Assembly (NCBI GenBank): GCA_020636315.1
Contig: JACJYA010000008.1
Location: 62,001 to 126,000 of the forward strand
Source of the DNA: Lewinellaceae bacterium
GTDB lineage: Bacteria; Bacteroidota; Bacteroidia; Chitinophagales; Saprospiraceae
Direction: 5' to 3'
Length of the DNA: 64,000 nt
In this document: piece after piece, positions 52,816-60,459 of the stretch
Layout of the letters: each line of letters begins with the position of its first letter
Position numbering within the stretch: the stretch's first letter is position 1
The notes under the pieces: model-generated
The model's input: the letters and a program-made list of their open reading frames with translations, nothing else
What the model was told of the DNA's origin: nothing
Databases searched by the model: none
Translations under genes and position numbers: made by a program

Positions 52816-53532
52816 ATGAGCCAGACCCTCTCCATCGTCATCCCGGCGTACAACGAAGCGCCCACCATCCACCTGATCCTCGACAAGGTGAAAGCCGTGA
52901 AACTGGAGGGCGAATTGAAAAAGGAAGTGATCATCGTCAACGATTGCTCCAGAGATGATACACAGGGGGCTGTAAAACGCTACATGGAAGCCAACCCCGG
53001 CTTCCCTATCCAGTATTATGAGCACGAAGTGAATAAGGGCAAAGGAGCCGCTCTGCATACCGGCATCCGGGAGGCCAAAGGAGACTTTATCATCATTCAG
53101 GACGCCGACCTGGAGTACGACCCTCAGGAATACAATATTCTGCTTCAGCCAATTCTGAGCGGAGTAGCCGACGTGGTTTACGGCTCCCGGTTTATGGGGG
53201 GTAAACCTCACCGCATCCTTTTCTTCTGGCACTCCATTGGCAACAAATTCCTCACCTTTCTCTCCAACGCTTTTACCAACCTCAACCTGACGGATATGGA
53301 GACCTGTTACAAGCTCTTTCGGGCTGAGGCCCTCAAAAACCTGGACCTGCGGGAACAACGCTTCGGCTTCGAACCGGAGGTAACCGCCAAGGTGGCGCGC
53401 GTGCCGGGCATCCGCATTTACGAGGTGGGGATCTCCTACTACGGGAGAACTTATGCCGAAGGCAAGAAGATCAACTGGAAGGACGGGTTCCGGGCGATCT
53501 ACTGCATTCTGAAGTACAATTTTTTTCGGTAA
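52816..53532 (+). CDS. Family 2 glycosyltransferase (polyprenyl-phosphate sugar synthase-like)
   Basis: 238 residues. The GT2 core is standard: LSIVIPAYNEAPTI, then VIIVNDCSRDDT, then the DXD-type IIIQDADLEYDP (near residues 96-100). Downstream, YGSRFMGGKPHR and DMETCYKLFRAEAL match dolichol/polyprenyl-phosphate mannosyl- or glucosyltransferases. No membrane segment follows, so it is the soluble type. It likely makes polyprenyl-phosphate-sugar for a GT-C enzyme such as the preceding gene. Confidence 0.88.
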   Translation: MSQTLSIVIPAYNEAPTIHLILDKVKAVKLEGELKKEVIIVNDCSRDDTQGAVKRYMEANPGFPIQYYEHEVNKGKGAALHTGIREAKGDFIIIQDADLEYDPQEYNILLQPILSGVADVVYGSRFMGGKPHRILFFWHSIGNKFLTFLSNAFTNLNLTDMETCYKLFRAEALKNLDLREQRFGFEPEVTAKVARVPGIRIYEVGISYYGRTYAEGKKINWKDGFRAIYCILKYNFFR

Positions 53533-53562
53533 ATCCTCCTTATATTCTGAAAAAATAACGCC

Positions 53563-53949
53563 ATGAAAAAAGGGTTGCTGATCTTATTCCTGGGTGGGCT
53601 CTTTCTGCCCTGGAACTGCAAACAGGACAACCGGCAGCCGCCTGGCCGGGAGGAGGTATTTGCTATCAGAGACTCCCTCCGCAATGAGTTGCTGCTCCGC
53701 ATCGGCAGGGCACAGCAGGAGATCAACCGGCAGGCCGAAGCCATGAAAAACCGTGCTTTCGATGCCGACCAGGCTACCGCCAGGCGCCTGAACCAGAAGG
53801 CCAGGACGGTGGAAACCGCCTACGAAAAACTGGAAAGGCAGGCCCAAATACTCGTTGCGGACAGCCTGATGGGAGACTGGAGTATCCTGGAACAGGAAAC
53901 CGAGCTGCTGATCAACGAGGTGAGCCGGGAACTGAAGACTCCTTTTTGA
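53563..53949 (+). CDS. Small exported coiled-coil protein, possible lipoprotein
   Basis: 128 residues. The N-terminus MKKGLLILFLGGLFLPWNC resembles a lipoprotein signal with Cys at residue 19, though WNC is not a canonical lipobox. The remaining 109 residues are charged and helical, with heptad-like spacing. I recognise no family. It starts 30 bp after the GT2 gene, so it may close the operon; the neighbour beyond is a 210-bp gap. Confidence 0.7.
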   Translation: MKKGLLILFLGGLFLPWNCKQDNRQPPGREEVFAIRDSLRNELLLRIGRAQQEINRQAEAMKNRAFDADQATARRLNQKARTVETAYEKLERQAQILVADSLMGDWSILEQETELLINEVSRELKTPF

Positions 53950-54159
53950 AAAAGTGGAACAGGGAATACCCCATCATTGGAATCACTTACGAGCGTGGAC
54001 GCCCGAAAGAGCTCCCCTACCCTTCTCTTGTTCCCTTATTCCGGGTTCGAACATCCCCAACCCGGGGCCTGTTCTAGTAATTGAAAAGTAAAAATACTGA
54101 AGCGGCCAGCCCATTGGATCTCACCTGCTGGCCGGATTGTTTAAACGACTTACGAATTT

Positions 54160-54465
54160 ATGGAAATTACGACCAAAGCACTAGACATCAGGCAAGACAC
54201 TGCGAACAGCAAGTTTCACTTCGACATGAAAGGGGAAGAAGAGGTATATCTCAAGTATAAATTGCATACCGGTTCCACGCCCAATGTTATAGAATTCACA
54301 GAGACGTATGTACCGGAAGTACTGGAAGGCATTGGCATACCCGATGCGATTGCCCTTCAGGCCGTACGCTTTGCCGATAAGGTGGGGTACCGCATAAAGG
54401 CCAGTTGCCCTTTCATGTCGGGCTACATGAACCGCCACCCCGAATTCTCGCATCTCAGAGCATAA
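54160..54465 (+). CDS. Small GNAT-like (YjdJ/COG2388-type) N-acetyltransferase domain protein
   Basis: 101 residues. The YjdJ-type short GNAT fold is recognisable: strand EVYLKYKLHTG, ETYVPEVLEGIGIPDAIA with the acetyl-CoA-binding-loop-like turn, and CPFMSGYMNRHPEFSHL near the C-terminus, matching the CPF...YI..HPEY ending of the family. Such short proteins bind acetyl-CoA or its relatives, and their substrates are unknown. It precedes a regulator gene but is separated by 100 bp. Confidence 0.75.
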   Translation: MEITTKALDIRQDTANSKFHFDMKGEEEVYLKYKLHTGSTPNVIEFTETYVPEVLEGIGIPDAIALQAVRFADKVGYRIKASCPFMSGYMNRHPEFSHLRA

Positions 54466-54565
54466 AACCGGCGGTTGGCCCAGTTCTTTAAAATCTGATA
54501 GGGGCAGTCAACAAATTGATGATTATTGCCTAAATTGCGCTCCCATCAGCAATGAAGAATAAACC

Positions 54566-55075
54566 GTGCCAACCAGCTTATTCGCCAACAACCTGAAATT
54601 TCTCCGCAAAATGAGGGGCATCAGCCAGCAAAAGCTTGCTGAGCAACTAGGGCTCAAGCGCAATAACATTGCCTCCTATGAGGCTGGGATCGTCGAGCCC
54701 AAAGCCATCAATTTCCTGAAGCTCGCTCTTTTTTTCGATATGCCCCCCGGTGACCTCCTGGAAAAGAACCTGTCTGAGAGTTTTATGAGTACAGGCACAG
54801 AAGAGTTCCCAAAAGTTTCTGAAGGGGAAATAGACTTACTCCGCCTGCTCCGCCGTTTCTCCGGCCATACATCAGACATGCAGAAGGTCCTGGAAGGTTT
54901 CAGGGAGTTTCAGAAACTGATTTTTTCCACTTCCTCCTCCGGAGAACAGGAAGTTGCGGGCAATAACCCGACGGGAACAAATGGGGAATTGGATACCCTG
55001 CTGGATATCATGGAACAGTTGCTCGATTCCAACTGGAAACTGATTGGAAGGATGACAAAAGAGTCAAATGGATAG
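54566..55075 (+). CDS. XRE-family helix-turn-helix transcriptional regulator
   Basis: 169 residues from a GTG at 54566; the nearby ATG at 54552 is in another frame, and a later ATG would cut off part of the HTH. The Cro/CI-type HTH spans residues 6-65, with GISQQKLAEQLGLKRNNIAS and YEAGIVEPKAINFLKLALFF. The C-terminal 100 residues are helical and carry no recognised ligand-binding domain. A DNA-binding regulator of unknown targets. The following lipoprotein and Clp-like genes on the same strand are possible targets or partners. Confidence 0.87.
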   Translation: MPTSLFANNLKFLRKMRGISQQKLAEQLGLKRNNIASYEAGIVEPKAINFLKLALFFDMPPGDLLEKNLSESFMSTGTEEFPKVSEGEIDLLRLLRRFSGHTSDMQKVLEGFREFQKLIFSTSSSGEQEVAGNNPTGTNGELDTLLDIMEQLLDSNWKLIGRMTKESNG

Positions 55076-55127
55076 TTCAACAGATACCAACCTAATCTAT
55101 TAACTGACTTAATAAAAAGCATTTCTC

Positions 55128-55571
55128 ATGATGAAGCGAACATTGGCATTCGGATTCTCTATTGCCGTGTTGTTGACGGCATTCGCCTGCAAAAACGACG
55201 CTCAGGAAAGCGCTGAAGGGGCCAAAGGAGAAGCCCAGGAAATGATCAACAGCGCCCGTGACGAAGCTGCCGGGCTCTCTGAGGAAGCCAAAGAGCAGAT
55301 CCGGAAAGAGTCTATGGCTTTTATCAAAGACATTGCCCAAACGCAACAGACGATCACCCAGCGTATTCTGGATATCAAGGAGAAAATAAAAACAGCAGAC
55401 GGTGAGGCCAAGGAGCAACTGGAAACAGAAAAATTGAAAATGGAGGAGCTCCGGGATATTCTCAATGTGAGGACTCAACAGTTGCAAAACAATGCCATAA
55501 GCAACTGGGAGGAGATGAAAGCCAACATCGAAAAAGAATTGCAAGAGACAAAAGAGAAGCTGGAAGAATGA
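55128..55571 (+). CDS. Small coiled-coil lipoprotein
   Basis: 147 residues. The signal MMKRTLAFGFSIAVLLTAF precedes a lipobox-like AFAC with Cys at residue 21. The mature part is almost entirely charged and helical (EAQEMINSARDEAAGLSEEA, KEELQ-like heptads) with no recognisable domain. It lies 52 bp after the XRE gene and 59 bp before a Clp-like AAA+ ATPase. Membrane-anchored coiled-coil lipoproteins of this size are frequent in the phylum and mostly uncharacterised. Confidence 0.8.
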   Translation: MMKRTLAFGFSIAVLLTAFACKNDAQESAEGAKGEAQEMINSARDEAAGLSEEAKEQIRKESMAFIKDIAQTQQTITQRILDIKEKIKTADGEAKEQLETEKLKMEELRDILNVRTQQLQNNAISNWEEMKANIEKELQETKEKLEE

Positions 55572-55630
55572 TCTGACCCTGCCAACTTTGTAGCTTAATC
55601 CTTATCTTCACCCGGGCCAGATCTCCTGAT

Positions 55631-57907
55631 ATGGATAAGATCAATTACCCTTTGTTGTATTTTCAGTTGGAGGAGGAAGCTGTACTGGGCATTCTCGTCG
55701 GCACAGAACTGGAGGCTATGGATGCCAGCCTGCGAAGCCTCAAGAGCACCTTGCTGGACCATCTCCAGAAGCAGTACAAGAAATACGACGATTATCCCCT
55801 GATGGACATTCTGGAACCCCGCCTTCGCATGATAGAGGTGCCTATCCGGCCCTCCTATCGCGAACGAACCGGCTCCTACCCGCTTTCCAGCACCCTGCCA
55901 ATATCCGTTCCCGTTGTATATGGCGAAACCGAACAGGGCTATTTCGAGTGCTTTCTTCCCTTGTTTGGAGAAAGCTTTTACTACTATGACCACAGGCAAT
56001 TCGACGCCCTGGTCCGGCATGCCATTGTCAGCCTGCTCAATCATTACAGCCCGGAAAAAGTTTACCGGCTCAAGATGCTGCCCAGCCCGAAGCTGGATAT
56101 ACTTTCATTAAAAGTGAATTACGACCGCGAATTCTACTGGAGCGGCATTGAATACAAACGGGAGTTCAAGGTTTTGAACCGCCTGGCGGAAAAGGTGCCT
56201 CAAAAGAAGAACATCCGCCGCAACATGAGCGCTCTGCCGGAAGCCGCCTGGGAACTGGAAGATAAGGTATTGGAAGTTGCAGGCAAACTGATCAGTACCC
56301 GTTCCAATGTATTGGCCATCGGACGGCCCGGGACGGGCAAAAGTGCCGTGCTCCGACAGGCCATTAAGAAGATCACATCCCGCTCCCGAAAACAGGGGCT
56401 TGATTATTCCTTCTGGCGTATTCTTCCTCAGCGCATAACGGCGAGCTCCAAATACCTGGGCGAATGGGAGGAACTCTGTGAACTAATGGTCGAAGAACTG
56501 AATGTTACCAACGGTATCCTATGGGTGGAAGACGTAGTCCGGCTCCTGCAGATCGGAGGTGAAGGCCCCGAAGACAGTGTAGCCGCATTTCTGATGTCTT
56601 TCCTCCAGCAGGGTAAACTCCAGATGATGGGAGAGGCCACCCCGCAGGAACTGGAAAGCATGAGGCGCCTGCTACCCGGGTTTACCGAAGCTTTCCAGGC
56701 TGTAATGATCGAAGAACTGGAAGAGAAAAAGGTGGTGAGCATTCTTGAACAGTTTGCCGACTATTCGGAAAAAAACCTGAGAATGCCCATAACCAGGGAA
56801 GCGCTGCAGCTTTCCTACCGGCTCCTGCTTCGGTATTACCCGTATGAAAGTTTTCCGGGAAAAGGCATCAAGTTCCTGGGCCAATGCGTCAGTGAAGGGC
56901 AACTTCGCCAGGCAGAAAAAGTTAATAAAAAAGCGGTTTTTGAAAATTTCATCCGGCAAACCGGCCTGCCGGAGCTCTTCCTTCGCGATGACCTTCTGCT
57001 TGACATCGAAGAGCTTCAGAGTTACTTTAACCGAAAGATCATCGGGCAACCGGCAGCCGTCAGCAAGCTCTGCAGCCTCGTTAAGATCTATAAAGCCGGG
57101 CTCAATAACCCACACAAACCCATCAATACGCTGCTTTTTGCCGGCCCTACGGGTGTGGGCAAAACGGCCAGCGCCAAAGCCCTGGCCGACTATTTCTTCG
57201 GCAAGGGCCAGCGCAAGTCTCCGTTGGTGAGAATAGATATGAGCGAATTCCAGTATCCTTGGCAGATCACCCGGCTTATCGGAGCAGGCAGGGAACCCGG
57301 GCAACTGGTAAAAGAGATCCGCGAGCGTCCTTTTTCCGTCTTACTACTCGATGAGGTGGAAAAAGCCGACCCCTCTATTTTCGATGCCCTGCTCGGGCTC
57401 ATGGATGAAGGGGTGCTGGTTGATGCCTACGGTCGGGAAACGAACTTCAGGAATACCATCGTAATCATGACCTCCAACCTGGGAGCCAGCGGCAGAAAGT
57501 CAATCGGCTTTGGCCAGAAAGATGATGATGACGCCGTCTATCTGTCGGCCGTTGCCCGCCATTTTCGCCCTGAATTCGTCAACCGGCTGGATGGCGTCGT
57601 GGTCTTCGGCAGCCTGGGCCAGAATGATATCCGCGCCATTACCCGGAAAGAACTTGAGGAACTCAAACAACGGGAAGGGTTTACCAAGCGCCGGATAGAC
57701 ATCAATTTTTCTGAAAACACCGTCAACCACATTGCTCACAACGGCTTTGATGCCCGTTACGGGGCCCGCCCCCTTCAACGTGCTATTGAACAATCATTGG
57801 TAACCCCTATCGCCAACTGGATGCTAAAACACCCGGAAGTGGAAAATTGCCGGTTGTGGGTTGACTATCAGGGGGGAGTGGTCATCGAACAGAAGGCTCC
57901 TGAATAA
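55631..57907 (+). CDS. ClpA/B-like double AAA+ ATPase with unusual N-terminal domain
   Basis: 758 residues. Two AAA+ modules are present. The first has Walker A GRPGTGKS (231-238) and a Walker B-like ILWVEDV in which the usual acidic pair DE reads ED. The second has Walker A GPTGVGKT (505-512), Walker B VLLLDEVEKA, and a ClpB/C-type small domain with sensor-2 region FDARYGARPLQRAIEQ (about 702-717). The N-terminal 200 residues are not the Clp N domain and match no family I know. The C-terminus lacks the tripeptide loops that bind ClpP, so a solo unfoldase or disaggregase is likelier than a protease partner. No ClpP gene is near. Confidence 0.87.
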   Translation: MDKINYPLLYFQLEEEAVLGILVGTELEAMDASLRSLKSTLLDHLQKQYKKYDDYPLMDILEPRLRMIEVPIRPSYRERTGSYPLSSTLPISVPVVYGETEQGYFECFLPLFGESFYYYDHRQFDALVRHAIVSLLNHYSPEKVYRLKMLPSPKLDILSLKVNYDREFYWSGIEYKREFKVLNRLAEKVPQKKNIRRNMSALPEAAWELEDKVLEVAGKLISTRSNVLAIGRPGTGKSAVLRQAIKKITSRSRKQGLDYSFWRILPQRITASSKYLGEWEELCELMVEELNVTNGILWVEDVVRLLQIGGEGPEDSVAAFLMSFLQQGKLQMMGEATPQELESMRRLLPGFTEAFQAVMIEELEEKKVVSILEQFADYSEKNLRMPITREALQLSYRLLLRYYPYESFPGKGIKFLGQCVSEGQLRQAEKVNKKAVFENFIRQTGLPELFLRDDLLLDIEELQSYFNRKIIGQPAAVSKLCSLVKIYKAGLNNPHKPINTLLFAGPTGVGKTASAKALADYFFGKGQRKSPLVRIDMSEFQYPWQITRLIGAGREPGQLVKEIRERPFSVLLLDEVEKADPSIFDALLGLMDEGVLVDAYGRETNFRNTIVIMTSNLGASGRKSIGFGQKDDDDAVYLSAVARHFRPEFVNRLDGVVVFGSLGQNDIRAITRKELEELKQREGFTKRRIDINFSENTVNHIAHNGFDARYGARPLQRAIEQSLVTPIANWMLKHPEVENCRLWVDYQGGVVIEQKAPE

Positions 57908-57931
57908 ATGGTTCGCAAACCCCGGGCAGCC

Positions 57932-59095
57932 CTACTCTTCTTCTCTAACCACCTTCGTTCCATCTACAGGGCGGATGAAGTAATACTCCGGATGGATTCC
58001 GAACTGCCGGTAATAGGCCTTGGTGATGTCTTTGAGGAATTTTTCCCTGGCCTCCAGGCGGATCAGGTTGATGGTGCAGCCACCGAAACCGCCCCCCATA
58101 AGGCGGGCGCCGAGCACCCCGGGAAACCCTCTGGCAAAGTCCACCAGAAAATCCAATTCCGGGCAACTGACTCCGTATTCATCACGCAGGCCTTCGTGTG
58201 TAAGCAGAAGAAGTTCGCCCAGTCGTTCCATATTACCTTCGGCCAGGCAAACGGCAGCCTCCTCCAGGCGGGCATTCTCCCGGATCACATAGGCACATCG
58301 CCGGTAGATCACCTCCGATAGCTCGCTTCGGTGCGCCTCCAGCATATCCAGAGTGATGTCTCTCAGGCTCTCGACCCCGGAGTGGTGCTTTTGTATTACG
58401 GCAACTCCTTCACGGCACTCCCTAACCCGGACGGGATACTCGGAAGAGGCCAGCTCGTGGTGCACTTTGGTATTAATGAGAGCCAGTTCACAATCACCGA
58501 GGTCAAGGGGGATGTACTCATACTCCAGGGAACGGCAGTCCAGTTTGATTGCCTGGCCTTCCCGCCCCAGCAGGCTGGCAAACTGGTCCATAATGCCGCA
58601 GGGGATACCCACAAACTTGTGAGAAGACCGCTGGGCAAGCTGAGCTAACTCTACCCGGCCGACATCCAGGCAAAATAAAGTGTCCAACCCGAGAGCAAAC
58701 CCACATTCCAAAGCCGCTGAAGAACTGAGCCCTGAGCCAATGGGCAGGTTTCCTCCAAATACACAATCGACTCCCTCCAACGTCACGCCCCGTTCCTGCA
58801 GCTGCTGCATAATACCCATCAGATAATTAGCCCAGAGTTTATCGCAGGGCTCAATTTCATGGATATTGAAACTGTAGCTTTCTCCGATATCGGCAGCGAA
58901 AAGGTGGCTTTCCGCCGTGCCATTCTCTCCAATAGCAAAGTAGATGTGCTTGTTCACGGCTGCTGGCAATACGAAACCATTATTATAATCCGTATGCTCT
59001 CCAATGATGTTGATCCGGCCGCAGGCGCGAACCAACAGAGGATGGGTATCAAAACGTTCTTCGTACAAACTGACAATGTCTGAGAGGTTGTGCAT
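57932..59095 (-). CDS. galK: Galactokinase
   Basis: 387 residues, the usual galactokinase length. GHMP-kinase motifs are complete: GRINIIGEHTDYNNG (26-40), the ATP-binding PIGSGLSSSAALE (118-130), the catalytic-base region GIPCGIMDQF with D170, and the late glycine motif LMGGGFGGCTINL near 333. The enzyme phosphorylates alpha-D-galactose to galactose 1-phosphate in the Leloir pathway. No galT or galE is adjacent in this window. The gene converges on the Clp-like gene with a 24-bp gap, so it is separately transcribed. Confidence 0.95.
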   Translation of the reverse strand: MHNLSDIVSLYEERFDTHPLLVRACGRINIIGEHTDYNNGFVLPAAVNKHIYFAIGENGTAESHLFAADIGESYSFNIHEIEPCDKLWANYLMGIMQQLQERGVTLEGVDCVFGGNLPIGSGLSSSAALECGFALGLDTLFCLDVGRVELAQLAQRSSHKFVGIPCGIMDQFASLLGREGQAIKLDCRSLEYEYIPLDLGDCELALINTKVHHELASSEYPVRVRECREGVAVIQKHHSGVESLRDITLDMLEAHRSELSEVIYRRCAYVIRENARLEEAAVCLAEGNMERLGELLLLTHEGLRDEYGVSCPELDFLVDFARGFPGVLGARLMGGGFGGCTINLIRLEAREKFLKDITKAYYRQFGIHPEYYFIRPVDGTKVVREEE

Positions 59096-59250
59096 TCCGA
59101 AGTTTTTTCCCCAAGATAAAAGACTTTGGGAGTTTATTGGAAATTATTATCCAGACAAACTCCAGCGGCAGTGAACCTGAAGATGAGAAAAACCCTAAAA
59201 CTGGAATTATTTTTTTGCCCGCAGGGTTTTCATTTCTGCTAAAAGCCGGT

Positions 59251-59258
59251 TACCTTTG
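59251..59258 (+). promoter_or_regulatory. Promoter core of the tRNA-Ser gene
   Basis: TACCTTTG matches TAnnTTTG exactly and ends 15 bp before the tRNA. A well-spaced -33 TTTG was not found. Confidence 0.55.
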
Positions 59259-59273
59259 CACTCGCTTAAAAAA

Positions 59274-59358
59274 GGAGGAGTGGCAGAGCGGTTGAATGCA
59301 CCGGTCTTGAAAACCGGCGTACCGAGAGGTACCGGGGGTTCGAATCCCTCCTCCTCCG
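59274..59358 (+). tRNA. tRNA-Ser (UGA anticodon)
   Basis: The 7-bp acceptor GGAGGAG (59274-59280) pairs with CTCCTCC (59351-59357), and the discriminator is G (59358). The anticodon arm CCGGT-CTTGAAA-ACCGG reads anticodon TGA, for serine. A variable arm follows (about 10 bases or more), then a T-arm GGGGG-TTCGAAT-CCCTC with one G-U pair. The CCA is not encoded. The length of 85 and the long variable arm fit tRNA-Ser. A promoter core lies just upstream and an intrinsic terminator just downstream. Confidence 0.92.
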
Positions 59359-59363
59359 CCTTC

Positions 59364-59400
59364 GCCCGCCGAAGCTTCACGCGTAGGCGGGCTTCTTTTT
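59364..59400 (+). terminator. Intrinsic terminator after tRNA-Ser
   Basis: GCCCGCC at 59364-59370 pairs with GGCGGGC at 59386-59392, with an inner loop of 15 bases, followed by TTC and a run of T. Confidence 0.78.
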
Positions 59401-59495
59401 GTTCCATTTCTAATCTCGGCAGGATTCAGATGGAAAAATTTAATCTCTGCCTCCGGTTCAATGGAGAGCCCGTTGATAGAATTTTGAACAAACGC

Positions 59496-60449
59496 TCAAT
59501 CCCAACCCATCTGATAAGAGAGTACCAATTCGTGCGTCAGCCCGGCAGAGGCCTCAAAAGTGCTGGCAAGAAAGAAAGAATTGGAATAGTGCAGTTGCCA
59601 GTTTTCTCCCAGCCCTGCGCCTATCTGCAGATGAGCCTGCCAATCGGAGGAAATGGCAGCCCCGGCGAAGAGGTGCTCATCAAACAGGGCGGTTCTCACT
59701 CCTGCCCAAACATTGGTGGGGGCATAAAAAACGTGCTTCACCCAGGCAATGGGCTCGGCGTAGCCATAACCGTCGTCAAAGTAAAAGCGCATTCCTGCGT
59801 AGGCGTGGTAGTGAACAGCCCTTTTGAGGTTACCCTGCTGTTGTCCCTGCCCGTCGAAGTACAGATCTCCCGGAAAGCTTTGCTCGGCGGAAAAACCACT
59901 AAAAAAGAACTTTTGGTTTCGCCTTCCCGAACCTACCTGCAGATAATAAAAGATACCTGCCGTCGCATTGGGAAAGAAACGGGACTGCATGGCGTCATTC
60001 AGCAAGTCATCATTGAGTTCCTCCACCTTAATCTTGCTGCCATCCAGGTGAAACTGAGAACCGGAAACACCCAAGCCTATGGATAAGCCGTGCCTGCGAT
60101 AGCGATGGAACTGCAACTGATAGGAGTAGAACATTTGCACCTGAGTATAGCTGGCCGGGCCAAATTTGTCGTTGGCCACAAAGCCGCCAAAGCTCATGTG
60201 GTTATGCTCATTGGTATATTTGGCGCCTGCCAGCGCCGTCCGCGGAGCGCCTTCAAACTCCGTCCATTGATGGCGGTAGGCCAGGTCGATATCCAGGGTT
60301 TTCCAGGAGCCGTAAGGATCGAAGAGGTCAACAGCAGCAGGGTTGACAACATAGTCGAAAGACCGGAATTGCGTCCAGTGCGCCAATTGCTGGGCAGATA
60401 CAGTGGCCGAAAAGGAAAACAACAGGAAGAGAAAGTATATATTCTTCAT
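59496..60449 (-). CDS. PorP/SprF-family outer-membrane protein (T9SS partner)
   Basis: 317 residues with a signal peptide (MKNIYFLFLLFSFSATVSAQ). The mature part shows the PorP/SprF start pattern, QQLAHWTQFRSFDYVVNPAA, then strand repeats rich in alternating Gly and aromatic residues, as in an outer-membrane barrel (for example HMSFGGFVANDKFGPASY and HGLSIGLGVSGSQF). Family knowledge: SprF-like proteins act with T9SS to export and anchor type B cargo, especially SprB-like adhesins. The partner gene directly upstream on the same strand (60460 onward) is such a cargo, ending 10 bp before this start. The two should be co-transcribed. Confidence 0.88.
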   Translation of the reverse strand: MKNIYFLFLLFSFSATVSAQQLAHWTQFRSFDYVVNPAAVDLFDPYGSWKTLDIDLAYRHQWTEFEGAPRTALAGAKYTNEHNHMSFGGFVANDKFGPASYTQVQMFYSYQLQFHRYRRHGLSIGLGVSGSQFHLDGSKIKVEELNDDLLNDAMQSRFFPNATAGIFYYLQVGSGRRNQKFFFSGFSAEQSFPGDLYFDGQGQQQGNLKRAVHYHAYAGMRFYFDDGYGYAEPIAWVKHVFYAPTNVWAGVRTALFDEHLFAGAAISSDWQAHLQIGAGLGENWQLHYSNSFFLASTFEASAGLTHELVLSYQMGWD

Positions 60450-60459
60450 GCCAATGGGT

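Noticed and set aside
59256..60086. A plus-strand open frame of 276 residues overlapping the tRNA-Ser gene
   Set aside because: It runs through the tRNA and antisense to PorP/SprF. The tRNA has a complete cloverleaf and the PorP gene has a signal peptide and known family pattern.
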